Shown here: one piece after another, positions 22,640 through 33,339 of the stretch
How the letters are laid out: each line of letters starts with the position of its first letter
How positions within the stretch are numbered: position 1 is the first letter of the stretch
Assembly: GCF_963678635.1 (NCBI RefSeq)
Contig: NC_087062.1
Span: 13,870,670 to 13,934,669 of the forward strand
Length of the DNA stretch: 64,000 nt
DNA from: Symsagittifera roscoffensis
Lineage: Eukaryota; Xenacoelomorpha; Acoela; Convolutidae
Reading direction: 5' to 3'
Notes under the pieces: model-generated
Seen by the model: only the letters and a program-made list of their open reading frames with translations
Databases searched by the model: none
Told to the model about the DNA's origin: nothing
Translations under genes and position numbers: made by a program

Positions 22640-22945
22640 TTTTTAGTGACATTTTAGATTGGAAACACTATTTCAATTTGAGAACGCCTTATTCAGTTTT
22701 GCGCGAGAATTTTTGGAAAAACGCATTTTTTGGAAAGACTACAAATGAATCTTTCCATTAACAAGTGTTCTTAAACTTCAAAGAGAAATTATCGCTTTAA
22801 CGTTTTTTTTATTAAACGTTTAAGAAAATAGTATGCTTGCAATTGTTTTCAATTCAGTCATAAATGCGAAATGAATTTTAAATTCAAAAAAATTTTATTA
22901 AACTGAACCTGATAATCATAACAAGACTGATTCTATGAATTAGTG
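22640..22945 (+). repeat. Dispersed repeat flanking LTR copy 2 (right copy)
   Basis: Shorter partner of 16880-17716, with the same block order ('gacattttagattgg', 'tttgagaacgcctta', 'aactgaacctgataatcataac'). Confidence 0.55.
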
Positions 22946-23137
22946 CAAAGCTTGCACAAGTTTCTACAAATCAAAAAATAATGAAAATTTCAAAGTTATT
23001 TCCGAAGTTTTTTTTAAAAAACTTCCTTGCATGTCAACGTCCAGATGTTGAAAAAACATTCTGTTAAGAAATGGCAAATCAAGGAGTCGAAATTAGACTG
23101 GAGAAAAAAAAACCACCACGAGCTCAACTATGATGTC

Positions 23138-23310
23138 CAGGGGCGGATCAAGTTTTTTCGAGGGATGCGGATTTAAAAAAATTTGAAAAGTTGGTCGAGC
23201 TTTTTTTAGGTAGACTGAATTGATATTCTGAGCTCTCCCAAATTACCAGAAAGTCCCCATTTTGACCGAACTTTCTGCGCCGCATGCAAGATTTTGAAAA
23301 AAAAACGCAT
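23138..23310 (+). mobile_element. Partial hAT-type MITE (left end)
   Basis: CAGGGGCGGATCAAG start, 'ttttcgaggg', 'aggtagactgaattgat', 'tctgcgccgcatgc'. The right half is absent. Confidence 0.7.
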
Positions 23311-24029
23311 TCGAAAGCCGAACAATGACTAATTGTGTAAGCAAATCATATAAACTTCTAGTGATAAATCGACATTTTAAAATCATCGACGAACCGTATA
23401 TCCTTTTTAGTTTTAGCTGCGTTACAGTTTGAAATCTCGAAGAGTTCAGCCCATTGGAAAATCTATTTTCAAGGCTAATTTATAACGCAGTTTAGTGTCA
23501 ATAGGATGACCTTTGCTCCAGGTTTTCGATGGTGCCCATCGGAAAAAATTCATATAGAAGCCTCAACCCTCTTCAACCTCATACATCAGTGGAGTTTTTT
23601 TTGCCTAAAAATTCACGTGTTTCTCACGCGTAATTTGCGATCATTCGAAACAGCAAAATTAGCGACATAAAAGCGGACATTGCCCTTAACAACATATGCT
23701 TAAGCCAATGGAAAGAAGAGCAATATGCGTAATAAGCAGTTTCAGACAAATCGACGCCAATTTTTGTTAATTTCTCTCTTCAGAAAAAGCGCTTAATTGC
23801 TTCCGAAGTTTCCCGCATTTTTGCCAATGTTTTGAAGCCTCTGGTAAAATACTTAGTTATTAAACCAAGTCTGTAGCGATTAGCATGTGTGCCTATTGGC
23901 ATGCGATAATTGTTTTAACTGGATGTGCTTTCAGACAAAAACCAAATTAGCCTAAAATTTCACGGTTGCAACTTGACTCTAGTACAACCCGCTCAATCAC
24001 CTCAATATTGCTCGAGCGCTTGAAAATAG
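23311..24029. other. Intergenic, nothing recognised
   Basis: No gene or repeat family recognised. Confidence 0.4.
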
Positions 24030-24350
24030 TCAAGCACAATACTTATGGTCGTTTGAAAAATATCTTGCTAAAGTTGAGCACGGTCGAGCACATTTTTTTT
24101 GATCGAGAACGGTCAAAAGCAATTTTTGCTTGTGTCTAGTATTTTTTTTCGAGTACATCACGTTCAAACACATCTTGCTTGGGTCGACACATATTTGGCT
24201 TGGTTCGAACATGGTCGAGTACATTCTTTTCGGTCGAGAGCGGTCAAAACATGCCGAAATTTGGTCGAGAAGTTCGAAACAGGCCGATTTTAGGATAATA
24301 CGGTCAAAAAATAACATTTTTCTGTCGAGATGGTCGAAACATAAAGTGAG
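24030..24350 (+). repeat. Degenerate tandem GGTCGAG/CGGTCAAAA array
   Basis: About ten diverged units built from 'ggtcga(g)..acggtcaaaac' with 20-35-base spacing. Three overlapping frames on both strands (24030-24353, 24099-24293, 24130-24414) stay open because of this periodicity and are not called as genes. Confidence 0.55.
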
Positions 24351-24414
24351 CACCTCGAACGAGAACTCAACCCGGGAAGGGAATGATACTTCAACTAACC
24401 TGGCAAATATCTGA

Positions 24415-25023
24415 AGAAAACTCAGTTCCTAAAGACTTTTTTAACATAATTAAAACGGTTAGAAAATAATTCAGATTAATGATCTGACAAATTGCTGAAA
24501 CCAAACGCACCCAAAAACAAAATCGTGTGTTGCTGACTACGCGGCAGGGATGCAAAACTTGATATAGTTTTTTAGGTAATTTAGAATTGACCCGTCATCC
24601 AACTTTACACTTCTGAACTAACATTTGACGAATCCAAAAAATTTTAGGATAACGCTGATAGTAGCAGCAATTATTCGCAGTATGAAATTTTTTTGCTCAA
24701 AATTTCTAGATTTTTCCCTAGTTTCTGTTTTTTCGTTTTTTGCGACAGAAAGCAAAGTTTAATTTTTTTGAACTTTATTCGAAATTTTTCAACGCGAAAA
24801 ATGCGTCATCCATTTTCTGGATTTTAGTCTCCCAAAACCAATTTAAACTTTATTATCATAGGTTATCAACTTCGAACACGCATAGTTTTAGATGAAACTT
24901 TTTTATTGTAGAATAAACGCTAATTTTGAAAATAATTCTAGTCATACAATTTTCATAGTATGAAACTGTATAACAAGCAATTTTTCATAGGCTCAATATA
25001 AATAATTTTTTAACAAAACAAGA
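24415..25023. other. Intergenic, nothing recognised
   Basis: AT-rich, no assignment. Confidence 0.4.
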
Positions 25024-25468
25024 CTGCTCGTATCATATATTTTTTTCTTAAATGTGAAATTTTTAATGAAAATCATCCCCCCACACGCCATATAAAGTAA
25101 AAAAGGATAGATTTTGCTCCTTATAACAAACCAATTATGGCAATTAAGCTTCTTTTAACCAATTTGGAACGATTTCTAAGACGGATTAACTCTCCGCTTA
25201 CGCGTTAATAGCGCGAAATATATCGCGCGTTAATTGTCCCAAATTGGCCAAAATGGCAATCTTTAAACCCCCGTAACTTTACGAAAAATGATCACAGGTG
25301 AAATATCTTTTCAAATTTGAGCTCAGGACAACAATACCTTTCGAATGATCTTAAAAAATTTTGTCAAAAATGGCTAGTTAAAAAGTCGAAATTTGTCTGA
25401 AGAAAAAAAACCCACCCCGAGCACAAATATTCCGTTACTTTCGTATCGAAAGTCGGAACAAAAAGCAG
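25024..25468 (-). mobile_element. TG1 element, near full length
   Basis: Reads ACAAGACTGCTCGTA at the left (reverse of the right terminus; the stem-loop and the GTTCCGAC subterminal repeat are deleted). It then has the 'tccccccacacgccatataaagt', 'gacggattaactctccgcttacgcgttaatagcgcg' and 'gatcacaggtgaaatatc' blocks and the intact terminal hairpin 'actttcgtatcgaaagtcggaaca'. Confidence 0.8.
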
Positions 25469-25801
25469 TCGAAGACTACAGGAGGTAGTAACACAACGCT
25501 GAGATTTGACAGTTAGTGAGAAACTGAAACAAACTGATAAGTCGCATGTAACATTTGTAAAAACTGCTGATTTATACTCATTTTTTTTGCGAAGGGATAG
25601 AGTCAATCGTAAGCGGCTGCTCCATTTTGACACAAAATTTTTTGAAAGAAAACATTGCCTCAAAAGAAACAGAAAGTGAAACCCCAGAAAAAAAGACGAA
25701 GTATATTACTGAAGATAAGGATCGGGATTAAAGTAAGGAGCTGCGCGAAACTAAGATGTCGTAACGAAGAGACAGTGTAACGAATCTTAACTTACGGTAT
25801 C
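25469..25801. other. Intergenic, nothing recognised
   Basis: No assignment. Confidence 0.4.
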
Positions 25802-26130
25802 CAGGGGGCAGATCTAGGATTTTAAAGCACTAAAAAGACGCTGTTTTGGCCAAATTTTCTGCGCCGCAGGCAAATTAAAAAAAAATAGGTCAAAAAAGCC
25901 GTTTTTGGGCACTTTTTGGTTTGGAAAATTTGGACCAAAAAAATCGCGTTTCTATGCCGCGCGCTCCCCTCAAAATTAGTATATATTGGCGCCAAAGGCG
26001 CCCTTAGAAAAATTTTAGGGTCGGTCGGCCTAAAATGGATTTCGTACCAAAGGGGGACCCTTTGGGTCGGCAGGGGGTCGGATCCCTTTGGGTCGACAGG
26101 GAGTCGCCCCCCCCCCTAAATCTGCCCCTG
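25802..26130 (+). mobile_element. hAT-type MITE, 329 bp
   Basis: CAGGGGGCAGATCTAGG start and CTAAATCTGCCCCTG end. The 8-base flanks (ACGGTATC/ATGGTTTG) are a decayed duplication. The interior has 'tctgcgccgcagg', 'gcgcgctccc' and 'ggcgccaaaggcgcc'. Confidence 0.8.
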
Positions 26131-27844
26131 ATGGTTTGAATTAGCCCCAACTTTGCATCAACTCAAATTGTTGCTTTTTGTTCCTTATTCATTAGCCTCA
26201 TACTTCTTCCCGTATCCACTTGGGCCCTCTAAAATATAAATGATGACAGAAAGTGATCAAGTTTAGGTTTCACACTCAGAAGCGTGGTTGACTTTCAACT
26301 CATTTCATTTGAAAGAGCGTAGATAGTTATAGACATTGGTCTTCCTTGAAACTGAGATGCTCACTTCTAACGCCCTGACGCTTTACCCTCGATTTCTCGC
26401 TGAAGAAGTTTTGAAAATAAATTTGATTCAGTAAAAATAGATTTTTACGGCCAAACACGAATTAAACTCTTATGTGCCTAATGTTTGAACTAAGCGCGAG
26501 CTCAATCTGCAAGAAAGAATACAAAAACCCAAAAATTTTAAACCGACTTTTCATCGATCTTTGGGAATTTTTTTAAATTTTGTTATTGACGTTCGATATA
26601 TGATTTACAGAAGGTTTCAATATGTAATATCACCCCTTCTATTTTTTATTTGCGGCACCTCATTTTGCGTCCGTGTCAATTCCCGGGTCAAGGTGTTATG
26701 TTTCGACCAAAGCGGTTCGAAAACTTTACCTGAAACGTTAAAAAACGAATCGAGGAGAAAGTTATTCTTCCCCTCTTTCAGATGTCGCGAGTTTAGTAGT
26801 TCAGAAAAATTACATAAGGTTTTGTTGCAACTTAAGCTGGCTGTAATTGTCCGCTGTTTCAAAAAATTGATAAATGTCAAATAAACTCAAAAAAATTGTT
26901 TTACAGACTATTTTGTAGCTCATAATATTATCAGCAATTACATGTCATCAAACATTTGTTCATCTTTGAGCGAGGTGTACAAAATAATTTAAGAATTACC
27001 TGCGGTTGTTTTGATTAAAAACTTGAGCAGTAAAATGAGCGAATTAAGTGGTGCGTAAATTGGCGTAGAACGCAAAACTCAGCATACTTAAAATTATTTA
27101 GCTTCTCAAATGAAAAAAATAAATGCACCACAAAATTCGTTTGGTCTTTCTTTACACCGTTCTTCACGGACTTTTTAATCTTCCCTAATATGGTGGGTTT
27201 TAACCGAAAACACTTGTCATAAAATTACACATATTATTTCCTTCCCCCAAAACTGACTGAAAAGTGTTCAGGTTTGTTGTTTTCAACAAATTTTATAAAT
27301 GACCACATACACAAATATTCTCCTGTTTTTTTTTCTTCAAGTTCTTTTTATCATTATTCGTTTGCCATTTTCTGATTTTATAAATCTTTACCATTGTCAA
27401 TGATTAAGAAAACTACAATATACATTGTTTTGCTCTGTTCGTCTTTTTTGGTCGAAGCCATCAAATTGAACTCGTTATAACAATTCAGAAATAAAAGAGA
27501 GCTCTAATTGTGAGAAGGTATGGTTTAATAACTCTTAACTGGCAGCGCAATTATAAGTAAGGGGCGGAATTTTTATTTTAAATTCCTTTTGCAGCAATTC
27601 AAAAAAATGTATTTAGTTTATAACCTTTCAACAATCAAAATATTTTTTCAATTAATTCAATGATGATTCATAAAAGTATTATCTTATTTCAATTTTAGCG
27701 GTCAATTTGGTCTCGTTTTTTCCCGAAAATGATGCTAAGTCAAACACATTTTCGTAGGAAAAACAAATCAGTCTAATTCTTTTTGTACTGCCATATATTA
27801 TTGCTACGATGTCGATGTAGGTACATTAATTTGACTTGTTTTAA
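26131..27844. other. Intergenic, nothing recognised
   Basis: The overlapping opposite-strand frames at 26561-26884 and 26617-26880 shadow each other and have no domain features. No repeat family identified. Confidence 0.4.
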
Positions 27845-28708
27845 AGAGGCGGATCTATAGGGATTTTTCCAGGGGAGGGGCGGATTCTCAAAAAACATGG
27901 AAATTTTGTCGATATTTTTTTAGGTCGACCATGTTGATTTTCCCAGCTCCCGTATACTTTTCCGTTAATAAGTTGCTTATCTGTTTAACCTCGTCTCGGA
28001 TGTGGATGCGAACTTGTACCCCTTTTTCCTATATGCGTTACTTTGGTAGAAAATTTGAACAACATGCTTTTTTGTTCCTAGTTTTGGTCAAATAACTCCA
28101 AAAAAAAAACATTCAATCCTTTGAACTCTTCACGCAGTACCTGTGGGGGGACGGGGTCGAGTGCTCAACTCTACGTTAAATCCTACTAAATCCAAGAAAG
28201 GTTGCGACTGCTCTAAAATTAATCACCCTTAGTGCAGGCGTAACTGATGCCGTATTAGCCTCATATGATACCAAGCTGTGAGCCTATTTTTTCTAAATGT
28301 TCTTGTACAGTTTTTTTGAGTACCAATCAGGTACATTGAGTATCAATACTCGATCGGGTACCAATATTTTCTCATTCTGTGAGCCTACCAAACGTTTTTT
28401 TTCTGCGATATCTTTGGTCAGATTTTATATTTTTATATTAACTCTAATCGGACACTTACGAAACTCGTTTTCGATCACTTTTTGAAAGAGCTTGATCGAA
28501 AAATAACGCTTTTTTGCAACACGCTCCCCGACAAAGTTTGTGTATATTGGCGCTAAAACTGCCTTCAGAAAAATTTCGGAGTAAAATGGATGTCGTAAAA
28601 TAGTGCAAAACAAGACCGGTAAATCAATTTGGTCGACCCCTTGAGTGATACAAGGTTCGAATCCCTGAGAAACGGGACAACAACCCCACTTCTAACTCCG
28701 CCTTTGAT
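27845..28708 (+). mobile_element. hAT-type MITE split by a repeat insertion
   Basis: Left part 27845-27957 (gaggcggatctatagg, 'aggtcgacc.tgttgattttcccagctcc') and right part about 28430-28708 ('gcaacacgctcccc', 'tatattggcgc', 'ttcgaatccctgag', 'actccgcctttg') belong to one MITE. The repeat at 27961-28426 is inserted between them. Confidence 0.65.
27961..28426 (+). repeat. R4 dispersed repeat, copy 1
   Basis: A 466-bp unit more than 90% identical by eye to 29922-30385 in the same orientation. It contains 'ggatgtggatgcgaactt', 'cctatatgcgttactttgg', 'cgcagtacctg.ggggga' and 'gagtatcaatactcgat'. It interrupts a MITE, so it inserted as a discrete unit. Class unknown, no open frame. Confidence 0.75.
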
Positions 28709-29255
28709 GTTTAGTATTTGATTATTATAATGTTTATTTGTTGTCTTCGTGAAATCGGTTTTGAAGAAATTTTTAGTAGTTCTTAGAAGAAAATGTTTGC
28801 AGAGCCCTAAATTATCCGCTCGTCATTTCAAGAGTTTCAAAAGTAGAAATTTTAAATAGAAGCTTTGAATTAGTCTTAAAAAAATTATATAGAGCTGCAA
28901 ATCTACCATGGTCAAAACAATCCTGCTTTATTACCATCTTAAGCACTGAATGATAGCTAGAATTTGCGTATATCTACTAAAATTAGCCTGAAAAAAGAGC
29001 TTAAATACTGTAAGGCTTCAAGGAATTTTATCGAGTTATTTCGAAAGAATGACCGAAAGTATGTTTAAATCTTCGATTGAAATACATATAGATCATCTTT
29101 GATTTTTGTTAGTGAATAAAAGGTGTCAACTTCAACTATTTATAAAGCTAATGATCTTCGAAATGATCCTTTTTTAGAATCCTTGTCGTTATTTGTTTTT
29201 TTTCTACTCTGTATGATCCTCGTTTACCTTTTACGTGTTTTTTTTTCAAAATTTC
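28709..29255. other. Intergenic, nothing recognised
   Basis: AT-rich spacer. Confidence 0.4.
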
Positions 29256-29555
29256 CATCACGAGGCCAAACTGTGCATTCTGTGCATTGTAAGAGGATTC
29301 CGCAACAGGCCAAAATCAGATTGGAATCCGCACCATTGCTACTTTTCTTTGATCTTCTTTGCTGTTTTGGCTTCCACAAACGAAATCTAAAATACTGTAT
29401 TGCTCGAAAACGCTCCAAAAATAGGCAAATTTTGGAATCCGCAACTTTATTTGCGGAATCCAGAACAGTTTGTGGAATCCACAAACAATTTCAAAACATG
29501 TGTATCGTTAAATTGGGCTGTCGCGGAATCCAGTGCACAGTTTGGCCTCGTAATG
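29256..29555. mobile_element. R5 MITE with 'CATTACGAGGCCAAAC' inverted ends
   Basis: About 20-bp inverted ends (CATCACGAGGCCAAACTG and the complement of CATTACGAGGCCAAACTG) enclose 260 bases. The interior is built partly from repeated GGAATCC/GGATTCC words. A relative begins at 56426 with the same terminus. The long plus-strand frame (29123-29602) covers it and is not a gene. Confidence 0.7.
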
Positions 29556-29921
29556 TCTCTTCTCTTCTTCTAGTTCATCAAATCTTTATTTTTTCCATCT
29601 GAAGTGTTTTTGTTTTCTTGATACCGAATTTAGGAGTAATCAGCGATTGCAATGGCGGTCTTCTATTGATTTTTTTTGTTCTTGTCATAGCTTTTTGAAA
29701 GTTTTTAGGCAAATAGTTCCTACTACCGACCCATGAAGATCTAAGGGCGATGAGGGAATGAAGTTCAGGGTTGCCTCAACACTTTTTCGATTCAATGGAG
29801 CAATTTTTTGAAACTCGACTGGCTTATAAGTTGGACGACAGAAACAAGCAAATAACCGCCGCGTTTCCGCTTACGATATAAAAATTACCTCTTAGAGTTT
29901 TTGTCTAATCTGATACGTTAT
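29556..29921. other. Intergenic, nothing recognised
   Basis: No assignment. Confidence 0.4.
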
Positions 29922-30385
29922 TCCGTCAATAAGCTGCGTATCTGTTTAACGTCGTCTTGGATGTGGATGCGAACTTTTACCCCTTTTTCCTATATGCGTT
30001 ACTTTGGTAGAAAAATTGAACAACATGCTTTTTTGTTCCTAGTTTTGGTCAAATAACTCCAAAATCTGTAAAAAAAAAACATTCAATCCTTTGAACTCTT
30101 CACGCAGTACCTGCGGGGGGACGGGGTCGAGTGCTCAACTCTACGTTAAATCCTACTAGATCCTAGAGAGGTTGCAACTGCTCTAAAAGTAATCACCCTA
30201 AGTGCAGGCGTAACTGATGCCGTATTAGCCTCAAATGATACCAAGCTGTTGGCCTTTTATTTCTAAATGTTCTTGTACAGAGTACCAATCAAGTACATTG
30301 AGTATCAATACTCGATCGGGTACCAATAGTTTCTCATTATGTGAGCTTACCAAACGGTTTTCTGCGATATGTTTGGTCAGATTTT
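29922..30385 (+). repeat. R4 dispersed repeat, copy 2
   Basis: 464 bp, partner of 27961-28426. Flanks are unrelated to those of copy 1. Confidence 0.75.
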
Positions 30386-30555
30386 GAATCGATCTCAACC
30401 AGGAAAAAAAAGGTGAAAAATCGAGCAATTGCATATCAAGGAATTAAAGAATCAAGGGTTGCTGGTTTTTTTTGGAGCTTTGACTTTTGAGTTTACCGCC
30501 ACAATGAAACAATCAGCAGCACATATGGCTTCTCATCTGCATAGAGCCTCTTTTT

Positions 30556-31089
30556 GTTCCGACTTTCGATACGAAAGTAACGGAATATTTGTGCTCGGGG
30601 TGGTTTTTTTTTTCTTCAGACAAATTTCGACTTTTTAACTAGCCATTTTTGACGGATTTTTTTTTATATCATTCGAAAACCATTGTTGTCCTAAGCTTAA
30701 ATTTGAAAAAATATTTCACTTGTGATCATTTTGAGTAAAGTTATGAGGGTTTAAAGATTGCCATTTTGGCCATTTTGACCAATTTGGGACAATTAACGCG
30801 CGATATAATTCGCGCTATTAATGCGTAAGCGGAGATTTAATCCGTCTTATAAATCGTTCCAAATTGGTTGAACGAAGCTTATTTGCCATAATTGATTTGT
30901 TACAAGGAACGAAATCTATCTTTTTGTACTTTATATGGCGTGGGGGATGATTTTCATTAAAAATTTCATATTAAAAAAAAATTCATTTTATTTTAATTCA
31001 TTTAATTTTTTATGTTATTACTGCTGCTCCATAAACCTTAAAAGGCAGTCGGAACATTCAGGGCTTCGCCCTGATGCGAGCAGTCTTGT
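30556..31089 (+). mobile_element. TG1 element, full-length reference copy
   Basis: 534 bp. The left end TGTTCCGAC begins a hairpin (ACTTTCG-ata-CGAAAGT, with an outer TTCCG/CGGAA pair). The right end has GTCGGAAC, the complement of the left GTTCCGAC, followed by the stem-loop TCAGGGC-ttc-GCCCTGA and a 14-base tail ending CAGTCTTGT. Flanks are T-rich without a target duplication. The interior has no open frame, but is conserved across copies ('acgcgcgatata', 'gcgtaagcggagattt', 'cttatttgcc'). This layout (subterminal inverted repeats plus a 3' stem-loop, insertion at T/T, no duplication) is that of Helentron-type non-autonomous elements such as DINE-1. The assignment is by architecture only. 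Confidence 0.75.
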
Positions 31090-31835
31090 CTTTATTTCTT
31101 CTCAAATGTAGTTTTCTTTTGGTGCTGTCCAATAAGTGGTTGTAATTCGCACTCTACCTTGCAAGTCCATTACTAAGATACTTTTTGTTCGATTTTCATA
31201 GCTAAGTAGGGTTGCACCCCAACCTCCTATGCTGCTGCCTGTTTTCAAAGCTGGCTTCGCTGGCTGTTTAGTTTCTCCACTCAAAAAATTTCAACCGTGG
31301 AGTTCCTGTATCCACTGGTGTTGAGATAATCAGATGTGCAATACACACCTACACCAAAAACAAATTATTTTGTTCGAGCCAGGATCTTAGTGTACATCGA
31401 TCTTTTTTGGTCTTTAAGCATCATGTTCAGCTGCTTTGTTGTCTATATTGTTCTGCATATACTGCTTTAATTACTCCATCGTTGCCGATCCCATTGATTT
31501 AGCCTTACTTGAATTTCAGCACTCCTTTTTGGCGCCTCTATCACTAATTTTTGCTTGGCAATCTTTTTTGCAGTACCGCCTGTAGATCATGATTTAACCC
31601 ATCTTTAAGATGCCCTGTAGGATCAAGATGGCAGTCATTTTGTACATTAGTTTTTCCATGTCTCTCCTGTTGTTTTGCATCAAGAGTTTTGCTGGTTGTG
31701 CCATCTGATACCGCAAACAATTCTTCCCAGTTAGCTTAAGGAAATAAGAAGTATGTTCTAGATTGTTGACTGAAAATTATATCGATCATCTTTTGTTCCT
31801 CCGCTCTAAATTGCTGATGAAAAGTTCAACTTTCA
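31090..31835 (-). other. Unclassified coding-like stretch between TG1 copies
   Basis: Composition is visibly less AT-rich than the surroundings. On the minus strand 31544-31735 is open for 63 codons without an ATG (reads ...NWEELFAVSDGTTSK, then HLDPTGHLKDGLNHD). The frame at 31102-31284 is open for 60 codons (SSIGGWGATLLSYENRTKS). Both look like decayed protein-coding sequence rather than random AT-rich frames. I do not recognise either. It may be host sequence carried or trapped between TG1 insertions. Confidence 0.35.
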
Positions 31836-31925
31836 ACAAGACTGCTCGTATCAGGGCGAAGCCCTGAAAGTTCCGACAGCCTTTTAACGTTTATGGAGCA
31901 GTAATAACAAAAACAACATAAAAAA
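31836..31925 (-). mobile_element. TG1 right-end fragment
   Basis: ACAAGACTGCTCGTA, stem-loop 'tcagggcgaagccctga', 'gttccgac' and 'tatggagcagtaataac', then directly the next copy. Confidence 0.75.
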
Positions 31926-32448
31926 ACAAGACTGCTCGTATCAGGGCGAAGCCCTGAATGTTCCGACTGCCTTTTAAGGTTTATGGAGCAGCAGTATTAA
32001 CATAAAAAAATTGAACGAATTTTTTTTTCTAAAATTTGAATTTTTTTTAATGAAAATCATCCCCCCACACGCCATATAAAGTACAAAAAGAGAGATTTCG
32101 TTCCTTGTCACAAATCAATTATGTCAAATAAGCTTCGTTCAACTAATTTGGAACGATTTATAAGACGGATTAAATATCCGCTTATGCGTTAATAGCGCGA
32201 ATTATATCGCGCGTTAATTGTCCCAAATTGGACAAAATGGCAATCTTTAAACCCTCATAACTTTACGAAAAATGATCACAGGTGAAATATCTTTTCAAAT
32301 TTAAGCTCAAGACAACACTACCTTTTGAATGATTTAAAAAATTCCGTCAAAAATGGCTAGTTAAAAAGTCGAAATTTGTCTGAAGAAAAAAAAACCCACA
32401 CCGAGCACAAATATTCCGTTACTTTCGTATCGAAAGTCGGAACAATAA
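31926..32448 (-). mobile_element. TG1 element, full length
   Basis: Complete inverted copy from ACAAGACTGCTCG to the terminal hairpin and GTCGGAACA. All family blocks are present in order. Confidence 0.85.
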
Positions 32449-32461
32449 ATGAAATAAATTT

Positions 32462-32891
32462 TTTTTTCTCAAATTTGAAAAATCACCCCCCCCCCCCCTC
32501 CCCCACACGCCATATAAGTAAAAAACAATAGATTTTGCTCCTAGTAACAAATCAATTATGGCAAATAAGCTTCTTTCCACCAATTTGGAACGATTTCTAA
32601 GACGGATTAAATCTCCGTTTACGCGTTAATAGCGCGAAATATATCGCTCGTTAATTGTCCAAAATTGCTCAAAATGGCCAAAATGGCAATCTTTAAACCC
32701 TCATAATTTTACAAAAAATGATCACAGCTGAAATATCTTTTCAAATTTAAGCTCAGGACAACAATAGCTTTCGAATGATATAAAAAATCCGTCAAAAATG
32801 GCTAGTTAAAAAGTCGACATTTGTCTGAAGAAAAAAAAACCCACCCCGAGCACAAATATTCCGTTACTTTCGTATCGAAAGTTGGAACAAT
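32462..32891 (-). mobile_element. TG1 element lacking the stem-loop end
   Basis: Begins in the 'cacacgccatata' block after a C-run and ends in 'cgtatcgaaagttggaaca'. Three TG1 units in the same orientation thus lie head-to-tail at 31836-32891. Confidence 0.8.
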
Positions 32892-33127
32892 AACGATTCA
32901 AGAAATCTGTAATGAGCATCTTGTAATGTTTAGTTGAACCCGTTTAGCTGGCACCAATTCAACTGGCACTGTTTTTTGGTCGGATTCGTTTGCGATCTAC
33001 GTTAGTCATTAATGGAGAATCTGAAAGACTAGCTCGCTTCAGTCCTCTTTTGGCAGTGTTTTAGCTTCTCGCATTTTAGTGAAAAAAGTTCGTGAGTGCA
33101 TTTTTGTAGTATTTAAAAATTTCCAGG

Positions 33128-33184
33128 ATCTACTTAACAGTTACCCCCCCCTTTTTAAGAAAGGGGGGCAATTGTTAAGTAGAT
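33128..33184. repeat. Palindrome ATCTACTTAAC...GTTAAGTAGAT
   Basis: Arms of about 25 bases containing a C7-8 tract against a G6 tract, with a very short loop. Half of the motif recurs at about 33283-33332 ('caattcttaagtaggtacc' and 'gggcaattgttaagtagatc'). Confidence 0.75.
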
Positions 33185-33339
33185 TAAAATAACGAATTTT
33201 TGACCAATCAGATTGCAGCAAAGTTAGAAATCTCAATACAAAGCTCTAGCGGTAATTTACTGCTTTCATTACTAGGGGTGGCAATTCTTAAGTAGGTACC
33301 AAAGGGAGGGCAATTGTTAAGTAGATCCAATTTCCAGTG

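Noticed and set aside
24030-24414. Three overlapping frames of 64-107 codons on both strands
   Set aside because: Kept open by the periodic GGTCGAG motif; no protein features.
26561-26884. Overlapping 107- and 87-codon frames on opposite strands
   Set aside because: Mutual shadows without recognisable domains or supporting splice context.
28640-28665. tRNA B-box-like 'ggttcgaatccct' suggesting a SINE
   Set aside because: The motif is part of the hAT MITE right end ('gggtcgaatccctga'). Those elements have inverted ends and 8-bp duplications, not SINE structure.
29123-29602. 159-codon plus frame
   Set aside because: Spans the R5 MITE with its inverted ends. The hydrophobic start comes from a T-rich flank.
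31102-31284. Idea that 31102-31400 encodes a phage-type tail/head protein ('TPVDTG' in one frame)
   Set aside because: A six-residue resemblance is too weak and the frames are broken. Left as unclassified.
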